NCBI GenBank assembly: GCA_003988855.1
Contig: QYAI01000211.1
Location: forward strand, 1 to 37,285
DNA length: 37,285 bases
Direction of reading: 5' to 3'
Source: Arachnopeziza araneosa
Lineage: Eukaryota; Ascomycota; Leotiomycetes; Helotiales; Arachnopezizaceae
Below, in pieces: positions 21,296 to 33,937 of the stretch; the first letter of the stretch is position 1, and every line of letters starts with the position of its first letter. A model generated the notes under the pieces. That model did not search any database, had not been told where the DNA came from, and saw only the letters and a list, made by a program, of their open reading frames with translations. A program made the position numbers and the translations under genes.

Positions 21296-21788
21296 GTCGA
21301 AATCGATTGAAATGATCTTGATACAGAGCCGAATGAAATGTAACCAGTGCGCAAATGTAATTGCTGAAGTTATCTCGAAGAAAAGCAGTCGAGGATGATG
21401 TCTCAGAAGTCAAGTTTTCCTTAATCTGACGTGTGTATGTTGCAGTTATGGAAGATTGACGGATCTTGAGAGATCAAAGTGAGCAAGGAAGCAAAAGAGA
21501 GTTTCGAGGATTGATTTGATGTGGCTTAGGGAGCTCGAAGGTGGTGCTTCTCTTGGTATTGTCGCAAAAGAATAATAGTCAATGGGGGCTCATCCGCCAG
21601 GCCAGGCCAACTTCGTCAACGCAGAAATTCCACCAGCCAATCAGAACCTGCATACCGGGACCCAGGCTAGACCCGAAACAATCCATCTTAGCTCCAGGGA
21701 ACCTCAACATTGACGAACTCGCTGTTTCCACCGACAATCCCATCCACCATACTATTGCAATCTCATGAAATAATTGACGAAGCTGCAC
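21296..21788. promoter_or_regulatory. Divergent promoter between the AT-hook gene and Mtc1
   Basis: About 490 bp separate the two opposite start codons. A perfect CCAATCA box lies at about 21637-21643 (AGCCAATCAG), a likely Hap/CBF site that could serve both genes. No long open frame fills the region. Confidence 0.5.
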
Positions 21789-23384
21789 ATGGCGACCAAA
21801 AAGTCAAAGGCCGCAGCGCCGACTGATGATGAGTTAGCCAAGATGCTGGAAGGTCTTGAGCACGATACGCCCCAGGTTCCAACCAAGGGAGCATCGAAGC
21901 CACCCAAAGGAGGGGCTCCAACGCAGATGGAGCAGGACCTACTCGCTGAGCTAGAAAACCTGGGTAACCAAGCGCCGTCGAGTAGACCGCATACCCCACG
22001 AATTCAGTCAGGAAAACGAGCAACCCCTCCACCAACGAATACAAGAACCAGTGAGGAGAAGGCATCTGCTCCGAGGAAGTCTGGAGATAGTACGAGGTCA
22101 TTTCACACCAGCTTCACTCCATCTGCTACAAGCAGCGACCTACAAGAAGCAGAGAAGAAGGCACCGATTGCACAGCCAGCAGAAGCATCTGGCGGAGGCT
22201 GGTGGGGAAGTGTCTTTGCAACAGCTAGTGCGGCAGTGAAGCAAGCGGAAGCGGCCGTGAAGGATCTTCAACAAAATGAAGAAGCAAAACGCTGGGCAGA
22301 GCAAGTCAAGGGAAATGTTGGAGCCTTGAGAGGTCTAGGTAAGAGCAATACTATTGGTAAATCTATAGCTAATGTATAAGGTGGTGAACTCCGCTCTCGA
22401 GCTCTGCCGACATTTACAAATATTCTTCATACGCTTGCACCACCCATCTCCTCACACGAGCGCCTTCAAATTCACATTACTCATGATTTTATTGGTTATC
22501 CCTCTCTTGATCCTCTTATATATTCCACCTTCTCTCGAGTCATGGCCCAAGTCGAAGGAGGGGACTTACTTGTGATTCAACGAGGCCATGAATCAACCGC
22601 TCGCCGCAATTCCGAAGCAGGTTATACAGGTGGCAGTGCTGGTTGGAGCGACGGCCCCTGGTGGCGCCAAACAAACGAGCATCGCGATCTTGGTGCTGTC
22701 AAAGGTCTTATTGAAGGGACGAAACTCGTTCGCGTCAGCGCAGAGGCCTACGCTACTGAATATCTCTCTGCACATGGCGGCCTTGAGATTGCAGCTCAGA
22801 GAGCTACTGAGAACCTCTCTGAAACCAATCCCGTCCGTAGCAGTGATATATTCCTCGCTGTCCAAGCCATCTCCCACGATGCTCCAGAAGAGCTCTTCCA
22901 AGGTCCAACCAAAGAAAAGGAGCAAGGAAGCGTGGTAGATGAGAAGGAGAAACCTGATGAACTTGTCAGTTTCGCCATCTACCTACATGACCCAGTCCAT
23001 AACATCACTTTCCACACACTCTCCCAATCCGTCCCAGCGAAATGGATCAAATGGCTCGATGCACCCTCTCCTCTTACCCCCGCTTCACCTACCTCTCCCA
23101 CACAACAGAAAGCAGGCTTCTTCGGCAGAGAAGACGCCAAGTTTGAGAATCCTCATCTCCCGGATGAAATCGCTGAAATTATTGAATCTGGTGGCGTCGA
23201 CCCGAGAGAATGGATTGCGGAATGGATAGAGGAGATTCTGACCTTGAGTACCGGGATCGTAGCGCAGAGATATGTGGCTCGAAGAATGGGTGTAGGTGAG
23301 GGTGGTATTGGGAAAGGAAAGGCGAGATTAGAGGAAGTGATGAATGATGGTGGAGGAGAGGCTGCTAGAGCTGGTCTTATTTGA
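21789..23384 (+). CDS. mtc1: Maintenance of telomere capping protein 1 (Mtc1)
   Basis: Two exons, 21789-22338 and 22381-23384, give 517 residues. The 42-nt intron (GTAAGA donor, GTATAAG acceptor with GCTAAT branch) joins NVGALRGLG to GELRSRALPTFTNILHTLAPPIS. The protein has a hydrophilic N-terminal part beginning with the DDELAKMLEGLE motif, a disordered Pro/Ser/Thr linker, then the conserved core WWGSVFATASAAVKQAEAAVK, HDFIGYPSLDPLIYSTFSRVM and EGGDLLVIQRG, all hallmarks of the fungal Mtc1 family (DUF5427). The C-terminal half ends with EWIAEWIEEILTLSTGIVAQRYVARRMG. In yeast, MTC1 was found through genetic interaction with telomere-capping mutants, and the protein is linked to vesicle/COPI traffic. 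Its biochemical activity is unknown. The start ATG follows a short leader, and the TTG 15 nt upstream is not used. Confidence 0.92.
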
Positions 23385-25839
23385 TCTCTCCTCTATGTCA
23401 TTACGAACTTGTTACATGCGAGCGTTGGAGGCGTTAATGTTAACTTACTGTACAGACATGTTTCGTTTCATTGAATGAACATGATAGAAGCCACTACTTT
23501 TTCTTCTCATTTCGTAGCGAAACTTTTCCTTCTCGTCTTACGACCATTCGTTCCACCACTTCCGACTGTTCATGCGGTCATACTTAGTACCTCACCCCTC
23601 CGTTCTAGCCCCTGCCCTCCCGCTTCTTGACCGAGAAGAAGGTCGAGACCGGAGACAGACACATGGCCAGACGCGACTTGGCGTTCACACTCAGGAGAAG
23701 CCTATGTGATTGTTGCATTTCGCAGTCGGGTGAGGCGCAAGTCACGGTCCCCAGAAGAGGCAGATCAACTCTGGACAGCGAAACAGGGGTGGGGGCCATT
23801 CGCGGGTCTGCACTTGATGCTGTGACATGGGAAGAGTATATAGCATAAGCATATAAATATAGGGCCTGTGGTACCGATTCGATGTTTGGCTCAACAATGG
23901 CTCTTGATTACATGGTCAATGCAACAAAGTTCATGAGATGGGACGAATTCTAAGCTAAATTTAGGTAGAGAAGATTAGAATTGATGGTAATCGATAATCA
24001 CGTGGAGCAGGAAAAGGCGCATGCAAGGAAAGGACGGAAGCTGCGCCGCTTGCGTCATAGGAAGCGAAAAGTGAGTGAGGTTCTGCAATGTGTTTATGTG
24101 CGCCGCTGCATTTTGGATGCATGTAACTGTCCTGTACTGAGTCAGACAAATAATTCCTCCCAGCTTTCTCGGGGTCCAAAGGCGGAAGTGTGGTGACGTA
24201 CTTCGTCTCTCAGGGTGTTTATTTTTGTGGATATCTATGAAGTAGAGAAATACGTGACGAGGATTGGAACTCTTCAAGGCGGTTAGAACTAGGTAGGTCT
24301 GCTGTTGGGGTGCTTGTGATTGAGATAGATGATATTGGTAATTACTACGATACCTGTTCTATTCTTTTGTTAGAACGAATGGGGTCATTGGACCAACAGG
24401 GTGAGGAGAGAAGACGCCGTACTTGGAAGAGGCAAGGTGATTCGAGCCAGCAAGCTAGGAGATGAAATGACGATGGGATAGGATGGGTAAGTGCAGGGAC
24501 GAAACTCTAGTGTGGACAATGATGATGGTTTGTGATGCTTCCTCGCTGCGCCGTTTGTAGATCGCATTTCTGAAACCTAGTTGATAACGACAACGGGGAT
24601 CAGACTTGTACGACGATGATTGTATGGTATGTGAAGTGCTCGCTTGTATCTTGAGTTGTATTGACGAGATATCGAAATAATGAATTGTATAGCTTGAGTT
24701 TCTGAAAGCTCGACTTTGTGCAGATTTGCGTAGAATGAATAAAACTAGCGAACGCAACAAAACACGAAAGAGAATCGCCTTGTTACTCCGATGCCATCAT
24801 TTACAGAGAAACATGCGAGAATGTAAACAAGGGGCCCAGAGAGTCTCGGCAGACGTGGTGATACCTCCTTGCTGTACCGCAATTCGCGGGACCTTGCTGT
24901 AAATACGTCGTCATACATCCAGGGAGAAAGATCGAGACAGGGAGGAGCTGTGCGAGGAAGCTCGAGAGGTTGAAAGCTGTTTATGACTAGAAGAGATGTG
25001 AGACAGTTGGTCAATGGAGCGGGTTTACAGTTCTTTTAAGATGCATCTTATCCAGCATCATAGTGCATTCTGAAGCGATATTCGTGATAACTCCGGGCCA
25101 GATTCCGTGTGGCTTGCGCCTCAGCCGCCGAGCGAGACGACCAGCAGAGGATTGTAGGGGTCGAGTCAGGCTTGGAATGGGTTTGCTTAACGTTGGTTCA
25201 GCCAATACTGGAGTGGCCGCCGTGGTGTCTTGGATTCTGTCAGGAGAACGGACGAAGCTTCAGATGACGCAGGCGATGATTTCGGGTCTAGCGCTGTGTA
25301 TTAGTAACGTCATCAGCGCGGCATGTCGGGAAGGGAAGGGGAGGGAGGCCAGCAGGCCAGGCCAGCAAGCAAGCCAGAGAAGAAAGAAGAAAAGTCAGGG
25401 CACGCCAGTCCACAACTCCACCAACATCTCTGCTTGATAATGGTCCAGAAAGTCGCACTCCCACCCGTTCAACCTCTTTCATCTCCCTCCCTTCTCGTCC
25501 TGTGACTTCTGTTAATCGCAATTATCAATCACTCTCCGATCTCTCTTGATATTACCCCATCCGACCACCCCGCCTTCTCAACACCCAATATCCTCCGCTG
25601 GTCCTCGAATATCAACAACACCATCGACGATCTTAATCCTCGTCGATCGTTGCCCCTTCCGAGCGGAATCACTGAGCAGATTGTCCTCCCCGCTTGCATT
25701 GCTCTTCCCCTGCCTGCTGACGCCCTTGACCTCTCACTCGGCCTGCACGATTCGATTCGTTTCAAGAAAGGAGGGACTCCATCTCCGTCCGTCTCCTACC
25801 TCTACCTACAACTTCAGTGCTGGAAGTGGATTCTCCATC
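23385..25839. other. Long gene-free stretch before the kinase gene (2.5 kb)
   Basis: No frame on either strand is convincing: those of 60-125 codons are Arg/Ser-rich and motif-free. The right part (about 25480-25839) is a C/T-rich leader typical of highly regulated fungal genes. It contains a 21-codon uORF at 25440-25505 (ATG to TGA). A long, uORF-bearing leader fits a stress-regulated kinase. The rest may hold promoter elements or a noncoding transcript. Confidence 0.4.
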
Positions 25840-28012
25840 ATGTCTCTCTCGCAGTCCATCAAGAACTTGATCCGACACGGTACCACTCACTCCTGCCCAA
25901 CCCCACCTTGCAAACCCAAAATATTAATTCTTCATAGGAAAGCAAGGACGAGCGGCACAACCAGATCCTACAACACATGTATCACCTGTCAACGTTCATC
26001 AACAAGCACGAGATGCGCATCTGCCCAACAACCATTACGCCAACTCCGATCCGACGATGAATACCCACCAAGCACATAAAGCCACCCAAGAGGCATACTC
26101 CGCCGTAGACGTGGATGGCAGAAATAGGGGAGCACAAGCAAGTAACGCAGCAGCACATGCAGCGGAACAAAAGCAAAAGAAGACCAAGAAGGTTGACTCG
26201 GAGGAGTTGGCTCGAATGGTGGCCGAGGAGAACGAGAGCAAGGGAAAGCTACCGAGATATCCTGGATTAGAGAGATGGCAGTTGATCGAGAAGATGGGCG
26301 ACGGCGCATTTAGCAACGTCTATCGAGCACGCGATCTTGACGGAGAAGCAGGAGAAGTTGCTATCAAAGTAGTACGCAAGTTCGAGATGAACGCAAGTCA
26401 GGTGAGTATTTGACGGGGTCAAATCTCTTTATGCTTTCCGTACTTCATTGAGCTTCTCAAGTCATTTTGGAAACCTTGGCCAACATTAGTGGTGATGTAG
26501 GGAGATGCTCACCTGCATCCGGATTTCAAAAAGCAGCCCAAGGTAGTCGAGGTGCGCATTACCTTTCATCTATGCTTATTAACTTGTTTTAATGCCAAGT
26601 TCTGTTGGTATCATTGCTAATCGGCATCTATAGAGAGCAAATATCTTAAAGGAAGTTCAGATTATGCGACAACTTGATCATCCTAATATCGTCAAGCTTG
26701 TCGACTTTTCAGAATCAAGACAATACTACTACATTATCTTGGAGTTGGCTCCAGGCGGAGAGCTGTTTCACCAAATCGTCCGTCTCACCTATTTCAGCGA
26801 GGACCTATCACGACATGTCATTATTCAAGTAGCTGAAGCTCTAGAATATTTGCATGAGGAAAAGGGTGTTGTCCACAGGTAATTGTCTCTGAATCCTGCT
26901 GTTCGCCTTATTGACGTCATAATAGAGATATCAAGCCTGAGAATTTATTGTTCTCTCCCATTCCCTTTGTACCGGCGAAGCATCCAAAACCACGATCTGC
27001 AGAAGATGAAGATAAAGTTGATGAAGGAGAATTTATCAAGGGTGTTGGTGCCGGAGGCATTGGCAAGATCAAGATTGCTGATTTTGGTCTGAGTAAGGTG
27101 GTGTGGGACAACCAAACCATGACGCCATGTGGAACGGTTGGATACACAGCGCCGGAAATTGTCAAGGATGAACGTTACTCTAAGAGTGTTGACATGTGGG
27201 CAATGGGTTGTGTGTTGTACACACTTCTCTGCGGATTCCCACCATTCTATGATGAGAGTATTCAAATTCTTACCGAGAAGGTCGCACGTGGTCAATACAC
27301 CTTCTTGTCTCCATGGTGGGATGGCATCTCCAAGCCAGCTCAAGATCTTGTTTCGCATCTTTTAACAGTTGATCCAGCTAAGCGTTATACTATTCGGCAA
27401 TTTCTGGCACACCCATGGATTCGTGGGACCGAAGAGCCGACATATGCTGCTCTTGACGCACCACCACTCGCTACCCCAGCTGTCGAAAGACAAAAGCAGA
27501 TAGGTGGCAATCTCCGTGCTTTCGATCCTACTCTTCTCGAATCCCCTGGTGCTAACAAGCGCATGGATTTCCGAAGTCCAGGCGCTGTCAACCTTCGGGA
27601 AGTGTTTGACGTTGGTTATGCGGTTCACAGACAAGAAGAAGAGGGCAAGCGACGCAAGAACTTCAACCAAGGTTACCGTGGCGCTGCTGCTATGAATGGC
27701 TTGAACCCCGTGGAAGATGATGAATTCTCTGACGAAGACGAAGATGAGGAAGAAACAATTCCAAACAAGATCCAAAAGAATAGTGGCGCAGATGCTATTG
27801 AGCAGGGTATGAGAAACACGAACCTTGGTACCAAAGCACCTGTGCAGAAAGGATATGGTCAACACAGTCCTGCAGTTGCAGCAGCAGCTAAGCAGCAGGT
27901 TAGAAATAGAAAGGGTGCATTCGAGTTGAACCTCGAAGGTGCTACTCTTTTGGGAAGAAGAGGACAGAAGGGTCCAAGTGGATTAAGAGAGAGTTCAGTT
28001 GCGGCGCATTGA
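25840..28012 (+). CDS. Serine/threonine kinase of the Rck2/Srk1 (MAPKAP/CaMK-like) family
   Basis: Five exons, 25840-25879, 25938-26401, 26501-26551, 26634-26878 and 26926-28012, give 628 residues with all phases matching. An N-terminal hydrophilic region (MSLSQSIKNLIRHGK) of about 125 residues precedes the kinase domain. Visible catalytic elements are the glycine loop GDGAFSNVY, AIKVVRK (ATP Lys about 157), HRDIKPEN (about 266-273), ADFGLSK (about 318-324), the activation segment TPCGTVGYTAPE, and SVDMWAMGCVLYTLLCGFPPF. The insert of some 40 residues between PEN and DFG (with EDEDKVDEGEF) is characteristic of yeast Rck2 and fission yeast Srk1. Those kinases act downstream of the Hog1/Sty1 stress MAPK and control translation and cell-cycle entry. 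The tail carries a DEDEDEEE stretch and a basic end. It is probably cytoplasmic and nuclear. Confidence 0.92.
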
Positions 28013-28444
28013 CGCGGAGCAGGAAAAGTCGAGGCTCGCTAGTTACTAGCGGTGTGAGCCTCCGCATTGTTTGAGCTTCTTCCTCATTGATGGAGTTATG
28101 GCGTGTTTTCAATGGCTACTACTTGAGATGGTGGGAAGGATGGAGTGAGCTTTCTGACTGATCAGCCTGGTCCTTATTATCATTGCTTGCATTGATTAGG
28201 AATGCAAGGAACATTGAGAGTTGAAGCGAGATACATAAGATATATACTAAGATAATGCATCCCATATTTCACCTCATCACGTATTGTGTATGTACTTGTG
28301 AATTGCCTATGTACTTTCTTACCAAACGATGGATATTTACAACACTCTCGTTCGCATGCACGTTGATCAAATAGCAAAACCTTTCTTGTGCACAATCGTA
28401 ATGAGTGACATGGCATAACCAACTCATTCTCTGCCTGACATCCC
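28013..28444. other. Convergent 3' spacer, kinase and FAD oxidase genes
   Basis: The kinase reads into this stretch from the left and the FAD oxidase ends at its right edge. No reading frame is credible. It should contain both 3' UTRs. ATATACTAAGATAATG-like A/T-rich sequence near 28240 may take part in 3' end formation. Confidence 0.4.
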
Positions 28445-30205
28445 TCAAGAAGTCCAGATAGCCTGTGGGTTTGAGAAGCTCAATTTCGGATCGTACTTGG
28501 CCTTGATCTGGGTGAGATTTGTGTAGTGGTCCATGTAGTAGAAACTGGTAGCTTGAGCTCGGGTGAGAGATGTGTCGGCGTAATTGAGATACATGCCGAA
28601 TTTAGTTGTGTTCACTTGTCACGTTAGTCTTGAGGTTTCATCCTCGGCTTGATGGGGATAGGGAAGAGGGAACGAACTGTTATTCAAGATGAGTCCCACC
28701 CAATTATTCAAGAATGAGAAGCCGTTCGAGGGGTAAGATCCAGAATCTACGCGGTCGTAGAACTCGTACTTGAGAAGTGCATCCCGATGAGCGTAGGCTG
28801 TTGCGTCGGCTGGGACTTGACCAATTGCGCTGTTGGGGCCGCCGTGGAGATCGATGATGAGATACCAATCCCGGCCTACGGATTTCGCTGTATTGAAGTA
28901 GTATGACCAAAAGGCATTTAGAGCTGTTGGGGAGAGGTAGGCAGTCATGAGAGATTTGGAGAACTGGTATCGTTAGTCCGGACTGGGAATGAGAAGTTGA
29001 GACTTACAAATGTCTCGTGAACATCATAGTTAAGCCCTGTAGACATCGATGCATACGCATAATTATTCAGCGTCGCGATCCATCCCATGGTCTGCGTAGA
29101 CTGATAACTCGGATTCAAACCAATCAATTTGATAACCTGGTTGACAGCCGTCGTATATGCCGCCTGCGTGCCATAAAAGACGCCCTGCAGCCCAAAGTTG
29201 CTGGACGTGACATACATACGCATATTCATCTCTAGCGGCATGGTGGTATTCGCGAAGGTGGCGAGTGCGGCATGCATGGTCGCTGCTTGTGAAGCAGAGC
29301 TAAAGGAGAAGGACATACTGTATACAATGTTACTGCTGGGTGCTGGGAAGGTCTGAAAACGGTATTCTGTGATCACTCCGAAAGCGTTTCCGGCTCCGCG
29401 GATTGCCCAGAAGAGATCAGAATTTGTTGTGTTAGAACAGTCTACAACACTACCATTTCCAATGACGACTGTAGCTCCTACTAAGTTATCCAGGGCGAGT
29501 CCTTTGGTGTGCGAGATGTACCCGTATCCACCTCCGCCGACGTGTCCAGCGATACCGACACTTATCATAGTTAGAGAAGTTATGGCTCCAAGAGAAGAGA
29601 CTCACCCAGGACAGGTTCCGTGGCTGATAGCTCGTTGCCCTTGAGCAAAGAGTGCTATAGCTACGTTTCCTAGTCGTGAGCCAGTTCCAATGGAGGCAAT
29701 TTGTGTGGTTTGATCCACCGTGATATTGGTGAAAAACTTCATGTCGATGATCATGTGGCCATCCTCGCCACCAATGCCGTGGGAAGCATAACTGTGTCCA
29801 CCACCCTTGGGTGAGATGGTGACTTTGTTGGTAACACCACAGTTGACAGCTGCTTGGACTTGGGCGACTGTTGAAGGAGTTGCTACTGCTACAGGAGTGC
29901 TATGTTCAGTCAGTATTCTGATGTTTACATTCTTGAAAAGAGAATGTAGGTCAAATTCCTATTGCTTTGCACGTATTCATAGCTTGTGTAACTGTTTCGA
30001 GATCGACAAAGCAAAACATCATGCTAGAGCCTTACAATGGAATTCTCAGATTGAATGGTTTGATAGCTTGGGTAAACGCGGCACTCCCCGGTAGATTTTG
30101 AGGAACATTTGCGGTGGTTAAACAATCCGTTACGGCACTTCTTTGAACAACGTGAGCGTCAACTGCTGATGCCAGCAGCAACAAGAATACGGCGTTTACC
30201 AACAT
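28445..30205 (-). CDS. Secreted bicovalent FAD oxidoreductase, berberine-bridge-enzyme type
   Basis: Five exons on the minus strand, 30205-30036, 29899-29606, 29560-29008, 28963-28678 and 28614-28445, give 490 residues, normal for the family. A signal peptide opens the protein (MLVNAVFLLLLASAVDA). The FAD-binding PF01565 domain has KGGGHSY, whose His (about 92) is the 8-alpha-N-histidyl FAD site, and HGTCPGVG, whose Cys (about 152) is the 6-S-cysteinyl site, so bicovalent flavin is expected. Then come GGGGYGYISHTKGLALDN, DLFWAIRGAGNAFGVI and the C-terminal BBE domain with the NYAD motif in GMYLNYADTSL and LSFSNPQAIWTS. Such enzymes oxidise sugars, alkaloid precursors or polyketide intermediates using O2, and the substrate here is unknown. 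NxS/T sites suggest glycosylation. The last intron uses a weak GTTCGT donor (28677), chosen to keep the BBE domain in frame. Confidence 0.92.
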
Positions 30206-31163
30206 GGTGTGGCACGGAAACAAGAAAGAGTTCAACTATGTGGCTTCGAAGCCAAAAAGGTTCTCAGTTGATTTACATATCATTGACCAAGTTCGGATGA
30301 ACTTAACGGCGAAGAATGAGCTGACTCCTAAGAAGACAACGGATAATCGGGTGGCAATTGAGGTCGTCTGATATCGGAGGGGAATCTCGCCTCCTCATGG
30401 TACGTACATGACAACGTTGACCACCGACAAGCTTCATTTTCTGCCTTAATCCTCTCTATGCACTTTCTCACTTGTCCAATGGTGCCAAGACAATGGATAG
30501 AAATTTGGATAAAGCAGAGTGCCAATAAAGTGTATATATCTGACCACACACTACCTCACACCATGCGGGAAGTATATAAAATCATAGCCACACCCATGTG
30601 GGGAGATGTTGTGGGGGAGGCTCAATTGACAGGCTGCACTCCACGTTTCGTCGGAATATTTTAATTTCCCGATAGTCTATAGTAGAAGCTACATGACTCT
30701 GTGGGGCTTTCCAGAGAAAACCTACTAGTTGCAAGGTAGCTTCAAGTACCATATGATAAGTACCGACAGAAGAAAAGTCCTATTCTGCCTGAACGATTCC
30801 ATGGGATCAGGCTGCAAAAACCTGGGGAATTAAGGCAAGTCGGCTGTCGGATGGTAGCCTGACTTGGCGACATGGACTGTTCAATGTAAAACAGTCTAGG
30901 ATGGACTTTATCCAGATTAGACCAAACGACTCCCCTCTTGTGCCTGTTCTTGGCGATACTTCAGCCACTGTGCCTGGATTCGGAGATCAAGTGATTCCGG
31001 TTCTCAAGATGAACATCCGTCTGCATATTACCTCCGCATCATGTAAACGAGATTTTGTCAAGATGTTCTGATAAATATGTAGATGCTCTCCCTCCAAGAT
31101 GAAGCAGGCTGAAAGTTTCTTGGCTTCGAAAACAATTCTACTTGGAATTGCTTGATTTAAATC
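30206..31163. other. Divergent promoter region, FAD oxidase and lactonase-fold genes
   Basis: The spacer of 0.96 kb lies between two divergent genes for secreted enzymes, which may be co-regulated. No credible frame is found. GTATATAAAA (about 30571-30580) and GTGTATATATC (about 30530-30540) are TATA-like. No cis-element specific to a known regulator could be fixed. Confidence 0.4.
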
Positions 31164-32343
31164 ATGTGGACTCGTCTTGCTTTACTTCCAGCGCTACTGG
31201 ATGTCGCTGCTGCGGCGAACATTTACGTTTCTCATTACAGCGGTTATGTCCATTCTTTGACATTATCCGGCTCAGGAACCTCATACACGCTGGCAATAAA
31301 CCAAACTTTGAAACTTGGAGGACAACCAACATGGATGACTTACAATTCTACCACGAGACAGATGTATGTCTCCGACGAGACTAGCTACGGAAGTGCTTCG
31401 CTTTGGGCTGTTCAAACGCAGGCAAATGGTGGTTTAACGTTGTCTTCGAAAGCAACAGCAAAACCAGGCGCCGTGGCTCATAGTCTTTATGCAAATGACA
31501 ACTTCCTAGCGATTGCGCACTAGTAAGTTTTTGATGCGTTGGAATTCAAATACTAACTTGATCAGTGGAACTTCCATGATTACAACTTTCAAGCTACCTT
31601 TGACATCTTCCTCCCAAACCTTGCAAACAATTACGTTGCAAATGAATGGTAAGGGTACGATTCCATCTCGACAAGATGCTGCGCATCCTCATGAGATTCT
31701 TGTCGATCCAACTGGCAAATATATTTTGGCATTCGATTTAGGTGCCGATTTAATTCGGATCTACTCGATCGATTTCACTACAGGCGCTTTGACCGCATGC
31801 TCGCCATTTGTTGAAGTTGGAGGAACCGGGCCTCGTCATGGTACATTTTATACACCAAGTATTCTTTATGTTGCAAACGAATTAGCAAATACAGTCCATT
31901 CTTTCGCAGTCACATATCCTGCTGGAGGATGCTTGACTTTGCAAAAAACTCAAGCTTTGACGACCATGGTTGGTGGAAAATCAGCTCCTTCAGGAACCAA
32001 GGTGGCAGAAGTTCACACAACAGGCAACTTCCTATACGCCGCAAATCGACGAGATCTATCATTCAATCCAAACGATTCTATGGCAACATTCTCATTGAAC
32101 GATACTGGAGGCATGACTTTCGCGGGCCTTACTTCATCAGGAGGAACGTATCCTCGCACCTTTTCAATTAACAAGGCTGGTGATATGATTGTGATTGGCG
32201 ATCAAACCACGGCCAATGTCGTTGTTGTCAAGAGAGACACCACAACAGGTGCTTTAGGTCCCCAAATCGCAAGTCTAAGGATTGATTCCACAGGAACAGC
32301 AGAAAATGATGATGGATTGAGTGACGTCTTGTGGGATGAATAA
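31164..32343 (+). CDS. Secreted lactonase-fold protein (carboxy-cis,cis-muconate cyclase-like)
   Basis: Two exons, 31164-31522 and 31566-32343, give 378 residues. The 43-nt intron (GTAAGT donor, GATCAG acceptor, ACTAAC branch) joins AIAH to YGTSMITTF. A short signal-like N-terminus (MWTRLALLPALLDVAAA) precedes the seven-bladed propeller of the PF10282 lactonase family. The typical signposts are present: AAHPHEILVDPTGKYILAFDLGADLIRIY, GGTGPRHGTF (Arg/His pair), LYVANELANTVHSF and the end LSDVLWDE. Members include 6-phosphogluconolactonase and fungal 3-carboxy-cis,cis-muconate cyclase, which acts in protocatechuate catabolism; many secreted fungal forms have unknown substrates. An N-linked site is present in YNSTTR. 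The signal peptide is somewhat weak. The gene is convergent with the acyltransferase (96 bp between stops). Confidence 0.87.
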
Positions 32344-32439
32344 GCGGGATGAGTAATGTACATATTGGACAGGACTGTACATATTGCATAGGGTTCCAAA
32401 AGTATGTGGTTACCGGCCAGAAATGTATATATTCGGCAA

Positions 32440-33937
32440 TCAATGGCAAGCGTTGAAAATGCCAAGGGGTTTTCCTTCTGCAATGTCGTTCAAAGAACGC
32501 TCAAAATCTTCTGCCACCTTGCTCACCAATACTTCATCCATTTCACCTTGAAGCCAAGTGACGCTGATTGTAAGAGGGCCGCCTGTCACACTTGCCACGT
32601 TGAAGCTCATTGCAGGGCCTGTACCCATCCCAGATTGTGTAAAGAAAACACGGTCGATTGTCCAAGTTTGCTCGGTTTCCTCATTCTTCAAACTACCAAT
32701 GTTTGATACCTCATATGTGTCTGAGCGAGGCTTTCCAAGTCGAGAGATGAACATCTTGTGTAGGTCTGATACATAAGGCACCATTCCTACAATATTGTCA
32801 TTTGGTAAACTGGATATTTCAGCTTTCATTTTGGTACTGAAATCCGTCGCGATTGTACACACTTGCTGCAGAAGCTGTGTAGAATCTGTACAAGCTCGAA
32901 TCGCGGAGAGCGTCTCGACGGAGTGTATGGATGAAAGACCAGAAACGTTGTTTCCCATCTCCTTTGTTGGATGAAGACCAGTGAGATGGCGTAGAGAATA
33001 TGGAGTCACTGAAGTGAAGCTCGTCGCGTATGAGACTTGCGATGCAAGGGAAACAACAATCAAGCCATGGAGGAGGCCGGTCAAGGTTATCTTCTTTTCT
33101 CGACAAAAGATGAGAATAATAGAGAAGTTCTCCCGTGATATAGTGATTAATTTAGCTCGAGATTGGTAATTTTCGATCGAAAGAGAGGAACAATTTGGTC
33201 CAGTCCAAGGAGATGAAACGGGAAGGAGCCATTTGGGTCCAAATTCATTCCAGATCTTTGCCAGAAAGAAAGGCCAAGAAATTTTAAAGTCAACGACTTT
33301 TTCCAGCGCTGGAGGCAAGATGGTGGAGTCAGGCGAGCGGAGAATATGATTTGATATATCAATATTTTTCGGGTTGTTTAGTGCTCCCAAAAATGAACGA
33401 TGAAACACCATTCCACTTAGACCATCTGTGGGTGCATGGTGGAAAGCAAATATTGCATCGAAAATAGTTTCATTTGATGTCAAAATGGTATTCTGAATAA
33501 TGATCACCTTCCATCCGGGTTCGACACTGAGATTCGGCCAGAGTTGATTATGCTGATGAGTAACAACTTTCAGCAAGGCATCATCATAACTCTTCGACGT
33601 TTTCTCATCGAGATTCCGATATTCAATCCGTCTGGATAAGTCGATATTTTCAAGTCGGATGAAATTAGGGTCAGTCTTATCCTCGTCAATGATTCCACAA
33701 CGGAGAGAAGGGTGCTGCAGAACAACCTGAGCGACTGTTGCCTCGATGATTGACGAAAGATTCTCCGAAACTAACTCGGCTCTGTATCTAGCTGTATTTC
33801 CAATACATCGATAGAATCCTAAACTGTGTCGGGCAGTTGAGAAGCGCTCTCTTGTGTTCCGTCAGCAAAGAACCGGAATGGTCGGATAATGCATACAGAT
33901 TGCCTACTGGCCTTAACGTGGTTGGTTGAGAGGACAT
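32440..33937 (-). CDS. AATase-family (alcohol acetyltransferase-like) acyltransferase
   Basis: Two exons on the minus strand, 33937-33897 and 33850-32440, give 483 residues. The first exon is only 41 nt. A 46-nt intron (GTATGC donor, CACAAG acceptor) rebuilds the family start LRPVGNLERFSTARHSLGFY, which is otherwise absent, and this strongly supports the model. The active-site motif H-H-A-P-T-D-G (HxxxDG, about residue 185) in AFHHAPTDGLSG is that of the CoA-dependent acyltransferase/condensation fold. Downstream TWTIDRVFFTQSG and GPLTISVTWLQGEMDE fit the C-terminal half of PF07247 proteins. The yeast relatives acetylate alcohols with acetyl-CoA; many filamentous fungal members sit in secondary metabolite clusters. 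The substrate cannot be told from the sequence. No transmembrane segment is obvious. Confidence 0.88.

Noticed and set aside
24430..24460. GATTCGAGCC resembling a tRNA B box
   Set aside because: No A box at the right distance, no acceptor stem or anticodon loop could be folded around it.
25063..25437. 124-codon frame before the kinase gene
   Set aside because: Arg/Gly/Ser-rich with no motif and no link to the kinase frame. More likely promoter sequence.
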